DNA of 64,000 nucleotides from JAJKIP01 sp037200685 (GTDB lineage: Bacteria > Bacteroidota > Bacteroidia > Chitinophagales > Chitinophagaceae). This document shows, piece by piece, positions 37,734 to 45,007 of this stretch (positions are counted from its first letter, which is position 1; each line of letters begins with the position of its first letter). Under the pieces are notes generated by a model that saw nothing but the letters and a program-made list of their open reading frames with translations, was not told the DNA's origin and searched no databases. Both the position numbers and the translations under genes were made by a program. The stretch is from positions 111,848-175,847 of the forward strand of contig JBBCIG010000012.1 in the NCBI GenBank assembly GCA_037200685.1, given 5' to 3'.

Positions 37734-37795
37734 GTATTAATTTTTTTGAAAGATACTGCACAACAATGAAGAAAGAAAGTGAAGCGGTTATTCAT

Positions 37796-38314
37796 TTATG
37801 CAGAGGGAATACTACTGTCACTGTACCATTGATCGTTAGCTTTAAGTACTTTTTCGATAACATCCCTTACACATCCAAAACCGCCTGAAAAAGTAGAAAT
37901 ATAGCTGGAAATGTTTCTAATTTCTGTTACTGCATCAGCAGGACAAACGGGCAGGCCAACGGCTTTCATTGCAGGTAAATCCGGGATATCATCGCCCATA
38001 TATAACACTTTTGAAGGTTCCAGGTTATTGTTCGCTAGTAATGTTTCAACAAACTTCTTTTTATCCAGGACCGAAAAATGTACTTCAGTAATGCCTAATT
38101 TATTCAATCTTTCTACAACCGGCGAAGCAGTGGAACCTGATACGACATAAATTTTATACCCTGTTTTTACTGCGAGTTGAAGTGCATAGCCGTCTTTAAT
38201 GTTCATTCTTCTCGCCTGCAAACCGTTTTCCAATACCAATACGGTGCCGTCTGTCAGCACGCCATCAATATCAAAAATGAAAGTGGTAATTTTTCTAAAG
38301 ACGTCTTCGTTCAT
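37796..38314 (-). CDS. KdsC-type HAD phosphatase
   Basis: FIFDIDGVLTDGTV holds HAD motif I (DxD). VSGSTASPVVERLNKLGI is motif II, and KVLYMGDDIPDLPAMKAVGL is motif IV. At 172 residues without a cap domain it fits the C0 type (KdsC), which dephosphorylates KDO-8-phosphate in lipid A/LPS synthesis. A related acylneuraminate or other sugar phosphatase is not excluded, and no other kds gene is in the window. It lies upstream of ubiA, in the same direction. Confidence 0.9.
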   Translation of the reverse strand: MNEDVFRKITTFIFDIDGVLTDGTVLVLENGLQARRMNIKDGYALQLAVKTGYKIYVVSGSTASPVVERLNKLGITEVHFSVLDKKKFVETLLANNNLEPSKVLYMGDDIPDLPAMKAVGLPVCPADAVTEIRNISSYISTFSGGFGCVRDVIEKVLKANDQWYSDSSIPSA

Positions 38315-38332
38315 TATTTGCGGATTGGCAAA

Positions 38333-38572
38333 TTATTTCTGGCTGTCTCTCCATTCATATACCCAGGCGCTTTGTATCATTTCCAAATGTCCTTCGGTGC
38401 TTTGTTCTTTTGTACCTAAAAACCCGGGAATTTGTAATACCCACTCCAACAGGTCGGTAAAACGTACACGGTATATCTTTCCTTCGTTGAATTCATCGCC
38501 GAAACGTTCATACAATTTCTGCGCAATGTCTTCGTGGTCGCTCCAGTTTATCGGCGGTTCAAAATGACTCAT
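38333..38572 (-). CDS. iscX: IscX-type iron-sulfur assembly protein
   Basis: At 79 residues it reads NWSDHEDIAQKLYERFGDEF, VRFTDLLEWVLQIPGF and EMIQSAWVYEWRD, the pattern of IscX (YfhJ). Family knowledge: IscX binds IscS and iron and modulates Fe-S cluster assembly. The 2Fe-2S ferredoxin gene is directly upstream on the same strand (71 bases), as in isc operons. IscS, IscU and IscA are absent from the window. Confidence 0.9.
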   Translation of the reverse strand: MSHFEPPINWSDHEDIAQKLYERFGDEFNEGKIYRVRFTDLLEWVLQIPGFLGTKEQSTEGHLEMIQSAWVYEWRDSQK

Positions 38573-38643
38573 AAGATGACATCGAAGTCTGATGTATGAT
38601 GTCGGAGGTCAGGCTCAGACTTCTTATTTCCGACCTCTTATTT
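38573..38643. repeat. Self-complementary spacer between fdx and iscX
   Basis: On the minus strand GAGGTCGG near the start pairs with CCGAC and GACCTC further on, and AAGTCTGA pairs with TCAGACTT. The spacer looks like a small degenerate repeat with several short inverted pieces. Confidence 0.5.
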
Positions 38644-38979
38644 TTATTCTCCTAAAAATTGTGTTTGATCAGGCAATATCGCTTCAATTTCTCCGCCACC
38701 ATCCAGCAGTAAAGACTGGCAACCTAATCTTGAAGTCAATCTCGGGTTCACGGCCCTGTCAATAAAATCTTCTTCTTTATCACTGATTTCATCAATGCTC
38801 TCCATTCCTTTTTCAATATATAAATGACAGGTGGTACAGGCGCAAACTCCTCCGCAATTGTGGTGCAGTTCTATATCATTCTTCAACGCTATTTCCAGCA
38901 GGGTTTGTCCTGGTTCTACGTTTTCTAACGTCACAGGTGCTAACCCTCTTTGCTCAAATTTAAATTTAACCGTGTACAT
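38644..38979 (-). CDS. fdx: 2Fe-2S ferredoxin, isc type
   Basis: I take the ATG at 38979 (MYTVKFKFEQRGLAPVTLEN), not the TTG at 39024. CGGVCACTTCHLYIEKG gives the CxxxxxCxxC cluster ligands, and LGCQSLLLDGG the fourth Cys. Family knowledge: this adrenodoxin-type ferredoxin donates electrons for Fe-S cluster assembly. It precedes iscX. Between this gene and DUF2520 lies a toxin-antitoxin pair on the same strand. Confidence 0.95.
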   Translation of the reverse strand: MYTVKFKFEQRGLAPVTLENVEPGQTLLEIALKNDIELHHNCGGVCACTTCHLYIEKGMESIDEISDKEEDFIDRAVNPRLTSRLGCQSLLLDGGGEIEAILPDQTQFLGE

Positions 38980-39089
38980 CCTTTTGTTTTCGTTTCTTGG
39001 CCCCGGTTTAATGTCGGGCTGCAAAAGTATTGCAAATGAAATAAATGGGGGCTGTCAATTATGAAAAACTTAAAGTAGCTTTTTTTGAT

Positions 39090-39377
39090 TCAATATCGCT
39101 TCAATATTCTTTGCTTTTTGTGGCGAACCCTAAAGATGACAATCGTATCTTCTTGTTTAGAAAAAAATATAACAAAAGGGAATATTTGCTTGATGCACCT
39201 TTGTATTTCTTTATGAACGAATTTATAACGTTCTGGGTTCTTGCATATATTCAGGATTTCTTTATGAAGATCATCGAAGAACCTTGAAGTGATTTCCTGG
39301 TTGGCATTTTGAAGGTACCAATCATTTATTCGTCCAATATCAGCAATCGCCCTGGAATTAATTACCCTTTTTAGCAT
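39090..39377 (-). CDS. ParE/RelE-superfamily toxin
   Basis: The 95-residue product reads INSRAIADIGRINDWYLQNA, ITSRFFDDLHKEILNICKNP and FPFVIFFSKQEDTIVIFRVR, the fold of the RelE/ParE family (alpha-alpha-beta-beta-beta). ParE-type members block DNA gyrase and RelE-type members cut mRNA; the missing catalytic cluster of RelE suggests ParE-type, but this is not sure. It overlaps the antitoxin gene by 20 bases, the antitoxin coming first. Confidence 0.85.
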   Translation of the reverse strand: MLKRVINSRAIADIGRINDWYLQNANQEITSRFFDDLHKEILNICKNPERYKFVHKEIQRCIKQIFPFVIFFSKQEDTIVIFRVRHKKQRILKRY

Positions 39378-39606
39378 TATTTATTCTCTGAGATTCCTGC
39401 TTGTAAAAATCATCCCAATTGATAGCTGCACCTGGATTTTTTTTATATTCTTCCAGCCGCTCCTGCAAGATGCTTAATTCAGCCGTGGTTTCCTGTGGCA
39501 ATAGGTCTTCATAATCTTTCTCTTCAATTACATCCCAAAGCATAGCTAACAATTCTTCTCTTTCTCTTTTCGATAATGATTGTATTTTCTCCTTTGTAAT
39601 AGACAT
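39358..39606 (-). CDS. Antitoxin of the ParE-type pair
   Basis: The 82-residue product (MSITKEKIQSLSKREREELL) has an N-terminal helix like the addiction-module antitoxins of this type and an acidic C-terminal segment (ILQERLEEYKKNPG), the part expected to wrap the toxin. It overlaps the toxin gene. It was probably inserted into the otherwise conserved DUF2520-KdsC-UbiA-Maf neighbourhood. Confidence 0.8.
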   Translation of the reverse strand: MSITKEKIQSLSKREREELLAMLWDVIEEKDYEDLLPQETTAELSILQERLEEYKKNPGAAINWDDFYKQESQRINNAKKGN

Positions 39607-39649
39607 AAAAGAAATTGTTTCTTAAAATTACATAAAATTCGCTATTGTA

Positions 39650-40405
39650 TCATTGTTGAATACTCTCCGTCAGCAATAAATAAATATTCTTCAACTGGGG
39701 ATGATTTTTCAATACTTCAAGATGTTTTTCAATGGTTTCTTTATCATGCCTTGTGGCGGGGCCGGTTTGTACTTCTTTTGGGGAAGTGTTTTTTATTCGC
39801 TGCGCCGTTTCATCAATAAGTGGTAACAGTTGCCTGAAGTCTAATCCTTCCTTTTTACAATATTCTTCCGCAAGTACATACAAATGGTTGACGAAATTGC
39901 TGACGATAACCGCAGCTACATGCAGTTTGAGGCGGTATTCATCACCAGAACTGGTAGATACCTGTGACGAAATTGAATTAGCTAATAGTTCAAGCTTGTT
40001 GAATGCAATATCGTCGCTTCCATCAAAAAACACCGGCACATCAGGCGGAGTGGTCATTTCTTTGCGAAGACTTTGCAACGGATAGAAAACGCCATAGCTG
40101 GTTGAAACATTTTTCAATACTTCCTTCGGTACTGATGCCGCTGTATGCGCCACTACTTTGCCGGGCAGTTCGAGGTCATATATTACTTTCTCAATGGCGT
40201 TGTCTGATACAGCGATGATATACACGTCCGCATTTTTATTAAGCAGTGTCATATAATTTGCGGACTCCGTATCCCATTCATAGGCCAATGCACTTGCCGC
40301 CGCCGCGTTACGGCCAACAATCTGAAGAATAGTGTGCCCTGCCGCTTTAAATTTTCTGCCGAGCACCGCAGCTACATTTCCTGAACCAATGATTACTATA
40401 TCCAT
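39650..40405 (-). CDS. Rossmann-fold plus DUF2520 protein
   Basis: The N-terminus MDIVIIGSGNVAAVLGRKFK is a GxGNxA dinucleotide site, and ADVYIIAVSDNAIEKVI is the second nucleotide-binding turn. The C-terminal domain (SGDEYRLKLHVAAVIVSNFV, LPLIDETAQRIKNTSPKEVQ and TGPATRHDKETI) is DUF2520, similar to the helical domain of ketopantoate- or pyrroline-carboxylate-type reductases. A reductase/dehydrogenase role is inferred; the substrate is unknown. In Bacteroidota it normally precedes the KdsC-UbiA-Maf genes, which here begin about 1.3 kb further on. Confidence 0.9.
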   Translation of the reverse strand: MDIVIIGSGNVAAVLGRKFKAAGHTILQIVGRNAAAASALAYEWDTESANYMTLLNKNADVYIIAVSDNAIEKVIYDLELPGKVVAHTAASVPKEVLKNVSTSYGVFYPLQSLRKEMTTPPDVPVFFDGSDDIAFNKLELLANSISSQVSTSSGDEYRLKLHVAAVIVSNFVNHLYVLAEEYCKKEGLDFRQLLPLIDETAQRIKNTSPKEVQTGPATRHDKETIEKHLEVLKNHPQLKNIYLLLTESIQQ

Positions 40406-40444
40406 AACTTTTATACGTGAAATGATGATTTAATATTCTGTAAA

Positions 40445-40461
40445 TACATTTGCATGCAAAT
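40445..40461 (+). promoter_or_regulatory. -7 element overlapping a 14-bp palindrome between divergent genes
   Basis: TACATTTG (40445-40452) fits TAnnTTTG. The perfect palindrome ATTTGCATGCAAAT covers 40448-40461 and ends one base before the ATG of the alpha/beta hydrolase. The position suits a repressor operator over the start site. Confidence 0.5.
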
Positions 40462-41307
40462 ATGAAATTAGTACAAAAGATCGCAATTGGTTATATCCGG
40501 GTTAAATTCAGGATATTATCAGCCCTTTCCAAAAAAAAGGCTGCGAAAGCTGCTTTTAAATTATTTTGTACGCCACCCACCCGCGATGTAATTAAACTCA
40601 CACCAATATTTGAAAAAGCGGAAAAGCTTCAATTCAATTTTCAAGCTTACAATATTACCGGCTATCGTTGGAATAAAGGTGTAAAAAGAAAAGTAATGAT
40701 CATTCATGGCTTTGAATCCTGCGCTATCAATTTCAGCCAGTACGTGGAACCGTTGATAGCAAAGGGATACGAAGTACTGGCATTTGACGCACCGGCGCAT
40801 GGCCGCAGTTCAGGGAAAAGAATAAATATTATTATTTATAAAGACCTTATTAAATATGTTCATGAAAAATATGGCCCGGTCCAGTCATTCATTACCCATT
40901 CATTTGGTGGTCTTGCGCTGGCCCTTGCGCTGGTTGAAATGAAGCATGATGATAGTTATCGTGTTGCCCTGGTTTCTCCGGCCACTGAAACAACCACTGC
41001 TGTCGACCAGTTCTTTACTATTATTAAAGTCAATGATAAAATAGTGAAAAAAGAATTTGAAGATATTATCCTCGAAGTTGGTGGTCATCCTTCGTCATGG
41101 TTTTCTATTTACAGGGTGATGCCCGGAATAAAAGCAAATATCCTCTGGTACCATGACGAAGAGGACAAGGTGACGCCCTTGCAGGATGCATTACCAATAA
41201 AAAACCAAAACTATTCGAACGTTCAGTTCGTAATTACAAAAGGATTAGGGCATAGCAGGATATACAGGGATGCAAACGTTTCCGGCGCAATTATTGAATT
41301 TATGTAG
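40462..41307 (+). CDS. Alpha/beta hydrolase
   Basis: The ATG at 40462 is preferred over the upstream TTG because a -7 element ends 9 bases before it. The oxyanion strand is VMIIHGFESCAINFSQY and the nucleophile elbow is FITHSFGGLALALAL (SxxxG with His before Ser), followed by ILWYHDEEDKVTPL for the acid and GLGHSRIYRD for the His. It has no signal peptide. Substrate unknown; esterase or lipase activity inferred from the fold. Its stop lies 2 bases before the next gene. Confidence 0.85.
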   Translation: MKLVQKIAIGYIRVKFRILSALSKKKAAKAAFKLFCTPPTRDVIKLTPIFEKAEKLQFNFQAYNITGYRWNKGVKRKVMIIHGFESCAINFSQYVEPLIAKGYEVLAFDAPAHGRSSGKRINIIIYKDLIKYVHEKYGPVQSFITHSFGGLALALALVEMKHDDSYRVALVSPATETTTAVDQFFTIIKVNDKIVKKEFEDIILEVGGHPSSWFSIYRVMPGIKANILWYHDEEDKVTPLQDALPIKNQNYSNVQFVITKGLGHSRIYRDANVSGAIIEFM

Positions 41308-41309
41308 CA

Positions 41310-42032
41310 ATGCTTAAACGCATGAGAGATATACTTATTAAAAAAGCAACTTCACCACTGGCGATTGCCTTTGGTTTCCTTCTTATTTTTATTTTCATAA
41401 CTGCAATGAAACAATCCCGGGAAGAATTTAAACAATATACTTATCTCGCCCTTGGCGATTCTTATACGATTGGTGAACAAGTATCGACGAAAGAAAATTT
41501 TCCCAATCAAACTACAGCCCTGCTTGAAAAGGATGGTTTTGATTTCAAGCCGGCCACGATTATTGCAAAAACAGGCTGGACGACTGATGAACTGGATAAG
41601 GCGATTAAGCAATCCAAACTTCAGTCCCGTTATGATTTTGTTACCTTATTAATCGGGGTAAATAACCAATATCGCGGGAAGAAAGTGGCGGATTATATTC
41701 CAGAATTTGAAGCCTTATTAAAACAGGCTATCCGGTTTGCGGGAAATGATACATCACACGTTATTGTTCTTTCTATTCCGGATTGGGGTGCTACTCCATT
41801 TGCGAATGCCGGGGACAGGAATAAAATTACTGTTGAAATTGATGAATATAATGCAGCTAATAAATTAATCGCATTGAAATATCATGTTCATTATATAGAC
41901 ATCACTCCGGGCAGCAGGGAAGCGTCAAATGACCCTTCGTTAGTAACAACCGATGGGCTGCATCCATCAGCAAAAGAATATAGCCGCTGGGCGGAAAAAG
42001 TGGCGGATGCGATCAAAAGCAATTTAAAATAA
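41310..42032 (+). CDS. SGNH/GDSL-family hydrolase with N-terminal membrane anchor
   Basis: A short basic leader and a span (SPLAIAFGFLLIFIFITAMK) precede YTYLALGDSYTIGEQVS, block I of the family with the catalytic Ser. Block III LLIGVNNQYRG contributes Gly and Asn, and DGLHPSAKEYSRWAEKV supplies Asp and His. It is predicted to be tethered on the outer face of the inner membrane. Family knowledge: such enzymes are lipases or acyl esterases. It follows the alpha/beta hydrolase closely, so they may act in one pathway. Confidence 0.88.
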   Translation: MLKRMRDILIKKATSPLAIAFGFLLIFIFITAMKQSREEFKQYTYLALGDSYTIGEQVSTKENFPNQTTALLEKDGFDFKPATIIAKTGWTTDELDKAIKQSKLQSRYDFVTLLIGVNNQYRGKKVADYIPEFEALLKQAIRFAGNDTSHVIVLSIPDWGATPFANAGDRNKITVEIDEYNAANKLIALKYHVHYIDITPGSREASNDPSLVTTDGLHPSAKEYSRWAEKVADAIKSNLK

Positions 42033-42164
42033 AAATATTTTTCTGGCCTCTAAAAACCGCTTTCCGCAGGGATTTTTCCCTAAAAGTCGTCAATAAGTAC
42101 TGCATAAAGATTTGGAGAAAAGAGAGTTTCGGAAAAAAATTATTATTCTTGTTCTACCTTGCGG

Positions 42165-42186
42165 CCGCTTTATAGCGGTTTTTATA
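42165..42186 (+). terminator. Hairpin with T-run just before topA
   Basis: CCGC-TTTATA-GCGG followed by TTTTTAT, ending about 20 bases before the topA ATG. It ends the SGNH transcript or acts as an attenuator for topA. It overlaps a GCGGCCGC palindrome at 42161-42168. Confidence 0.55.
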
Positions 42187-42205
42187 TTATAACTAAGGTG
42201 TGTTT

Positions 42206-44785
42206 ATGGCGAAAAACCTATTGATAGTCGAGAGCCCTGCGAAAGCGAAAACAATCGAAAAAATACTTGGAAGCGACTTCCAGGTGAAGAGTTGTTATGG
42301 CCATATCCGTGACCTGGAAAAAGCAGGCATGGGTATAGATATTGAAAAAAACTTCGAACCACGATATATCGTTCCCGGGGAAAAAGAAAAAGTGGTGGCG
42401 GAATTAAAATCCCTTGCAAAAAAATCGAAAGAAGTCTGGCTGGCTACGGATGAAGACCGTGAAGGGGAAGCTATCAGCTGGCATTTATGCGAGGTGCTGG
42501 GATTGGACCCGAAAACAACCAAACGGATTGTCTTTCACGAAATCACGAAGCCTGCGATAATAGAAGCTGTGGGCAACCCCCGCAAACTGGATATGAACCT
42601 CGTGATGGCGCAGCAGGCCCGAAGAGTATTGGACCGTATTGTTGGTTTTGAATTAAGTCCGGTGCTCTGGCGCAAGATCAGTATGCGCAATAATCTTAGT
42701 GCAGGCCGTGTACAGAGTGTGGCCGTGCGATTGATTGCAGAAAGAGAAAGAGAGATCAATGCATTCGCGGCAATAAGTACATTTAAAATTGAAGCTTTAT
42801 TTACCGCGAAAGATGTTTCCGATAAAGCAGTCACATTTGCAGCGGAAGGTAAAAAACAATCCACCGCCGAAGATGCTGAAGCATTTTTGAAAAGTTGCGT
42901 CGGCGCTGAGTATAAAGTAACAGATATACAAGTAAAGCCAGGTAAGCGTTCCCCCGCCCCGCCTTTTACTACTTCTACTTTGCAACAGGAAGCGAGCCGC
43001 AAATTGGGTTATGGTGTTTCAAGGACCATGTTGCTGGCGCAACGACTATACGAAAACGGTCACATCACTTATATGCGTACAGATAGTGTGAACCTCAGTA
43101 ACACTGCCCTGGGCGATATCACTAATACCGTAAAGAGTATGTATGGTGAGAAGTATCACCAATTCCGTAAATACAAAACCAAAAGTGAAAATGCACAGGA
43201 AGCCCACGAAGCTATCCGCCCGACTTATATGAACAATACAACGGTGGATGACCCCGATTGTAAGCGATTATATGACCTGATCTGGAAGCGGACAATGGCC
43301 TGCCAGATGGCTGATGCGGAATTAGAGAAGACAATTGCAAAAATTTCTATTTCAACAAATAAAGAGGAACTGACTGCCACTGGTGAGGTGCTGAAATTTG
43401 ATGGTTTTCTCAAAGTTTACCGCGAAGACCGTGACGATGATGAAGAAGTAGAAGATGAAGCGCAGGAAGGAATGTTGCCGCCATTAACGGTTGGACAACG
43501 ATTACCATTCAATGAAATGAAAGCTACGGAGCGCTTCAGTCGTCCGTTGCCAAGATATACGGAAGCATCCCTGGTAAAAAAAATGGAGGAATTGGGTATA
43601 GGCCGGCCTTCTACTTACGCCCCTACTATTTCCACTATTTTAAAAAGAGGGTATGTAGAGAAAAGAGATAAAGAAGGTATAAAAAGAGATTACCGTGTCT
43701 TCCTGTTGAAGAAAGACAATATAAATAAGGTAACGGAGCAAGAGAATACCGGTGCTGAAAAATCAAAATTATTTCCTACTGATCTTGGTTTGGTGGTAAC
43801 CGATTTTCTGAAGCAATACTTTGATGATATCATGGATTACAGCTTCACTGCGAGAATAGAAGAAGAGTTTGATGAAGTGGCAGAAGGCAAGATGAAGTGG
43901 AATGAAATGATCACGGATTTTTATAATCCGTTTAAGAAAGACGTTGACAAAACAATTGAAACCGCGGAGAGGGCGAAAGGTGAAAGAGAGTTAGGTATAG
44001 ATCCTGTTACCGGTAAAAGGGTTCTTGCAAGAATAGGAAGGTTTGGCCCGATGGTACAAATGGGCGAAGCCAATGAAGAAGACAAACCATTCTTCGCGGC
44101 ATTAAAAAAAGATCAAAGCATTGAAACGATCACCTTCGAAGAAGCGCTAGACCTTTTCAAACTGCCGCTTACACTGGGAGAATATGAAGGTGAAGAAGTA
44201 TATGTGAATGCAGGCCCCTTTGGCCCGTATGTAAAATTCGGCGAACAATATATTTCTATTCCAAAAGGAGAAGACCCATTGGATACAAGTTTGGAAAGGG
44301 CGATTGAACTGATCAAAGAAAAACAACTGGCGGATGCCCCGATAGCCATGTACGAAACCAAGCCGGTAACAAAAGGCAAAGGAAGGTTTGGCCCTTACAT
44401 TAAATGGGATGGAATGTTCATCGCAGTACCAAAGAGGTATGATTTCGAGGCCTTGTCGAAAGGCGAAATTTATGAATTAATCGCCGCCAAAATAGAGAAA
44501 GAAGCGAACCGTTTTATACAACGATGGCCGGATGAAAAGATATCAGTGGAAAATGCAAGATGGGGCCCGGTTGTAAAATTTGGTAAAAAAATCATCCGGC
44601 TTCCCAAGAAAGCGGATGATAGCAAATACAAAGCGGAAGACCTGAAAGATATTTCTTTAGAAGAAGTGAAGAACTGGATAGTAGCGCAAATACCGAACGC
44701 TTTTGGAAAGAAAAAAGCAAAGAAAGCTCCTGCTTCCGGGGAAAAAGTAGCGAAAAAGAAAGCGGCGCCGAAGAAAAAGAAGTAG
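42206..44785 (+). CDS. topA: DNA topoisomerase I
   Basis: Relaxes negative supercoils. The ATG at 42206 gives MAKNLLIVESPAKAKTIEKI, the TOPRIM start with Glu; LATDEDREGEAISWHL completes TOPRIM. The active-site Tyr lies in THYMRTDSVNLS-like context (GHITYMRTDSVNLS, near residue 290). The C-terminal part has four Topo_C repeats (GRFGPMVQMGE, GPFGPYVKFGEQYISIPKGE, GRFGPYIKWDG, ARWGPVVKFGKKIIRLPKK) in place of zinc ribbons. A Lys-rich tail follows (KKAKKAPASGEKVAKKKAAP). The length (859 residues) and repeat pattern are those of Bacteroidota enzymes. Frame intact. Confidence 0.97.
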   Translation: MAKNLLIVESPAKAKTIEKILGSDFQVKSCYGHIRDLEKAGMGIDIEKNFEPRYIVPGEKEKVVAELKSLAKKSKEVWLATDEDREGEAISWHLCEVLGLDPKTTKRIVFHEITKPAIIEAVGNPRKLDMNLVMAQQARRVLDRIVGFELSPVLWRKISMRNNLSAGRVQSVAVRLIAEREREINAFAAISTFKIEALFTAKDVSDKAVTFAAEGKKQSTAEDAEAFLKSCVGAEYKVTDIQVKPGKRSPAPPFTTSTLQQEASRKLGYGVSRTMLLAQRLYENGHITYMRTDSVNLSNTALGDITNTVKSMYGEKYHQFRKYKTKSENAQEAHEAIRPTYMNNTTVDDPDCKRLYDLIWKRTMACQMADAELEKTIAKISISTNKEELTATGEVLKFDGFLKVYREDRDDDEEVEDEAQEGMLPPLTVGQRLPFNEMKATERFSRPLPRYTEASLVKKMEELGIGRPSTYAPTISTILKRGYVEKRDKEGIKRDYRVFLLKKDNINKVTEQENTGAEKSKLFPTDLGLVVTDFLKQYFDDIMDYSFTARIEEEFDEVAEGKMKWNEMITDFYNPFKKDVDKTIETAERAKGERELGIDPVTGKRVLARIGRFGPMVQMGEANEEDKPFFAALKKDQSIETITFEEALDLFKLPLTLGEYEGEEVYVNAGPFGPYVKFGEQYISIPKGEDPLDTSLERAIELIKEKQLADAPIAMYETKPVTKGKGRFGPYIKWDGMFIAVPKRYDFEALSKGEIYELIAAKIEKEANRFIQRWPDEKISVENARWGPVVKFGKKIIRLPKKADDSKYKAEDLKDISLEEVKNWIVAQIPNAFGKKKAKKAPASGEKVAKKKAAPKKKK

Positions 44786-44845
44786 AATAAATCATCCATT
44801 CATTTCATTTGAATGCAATTACGAATAAGTATTAGTCACTTCAAA

Positions 44846-45007
44846 AATGCTCAGTAGAATTACAGGAAGATGAAGAGTGCGACCATTCGACTTCGCTCAT
44901 GGTAAACTGCGACGCTATTGTTGAATACCGGACAGAAAGATGAACGGAGCGTCGCAACAGACGATGCTAGTCCACGGGATGCTGCGCATAGTAATGCAGC
45001 CGGGTTA
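44846..45007 (+). repeat. Dispersed repeat module, copy 7, tandem
   Basis: The first module has AAATGCTCAGTAGAATTACA and GAAGAGTGCGACC, with a CATTCGACTTCGCTCA inset. The second has TATTGTTGAATACCGGACAG, GATGAACGGAGCGTCGCAAC, AGACGATGCTAGTCC and ATGCAGCCGGGTTAC. It lies between the convergent topA and tamL genes and reaches the tamL stop. Confidence 0.8.

Noticed and set aside
44470..44799. Phe-rich minus-strand frames over the topA tail
   Set aside because: Antisense of the Lys-rich C-terminus of topoisomerase I.
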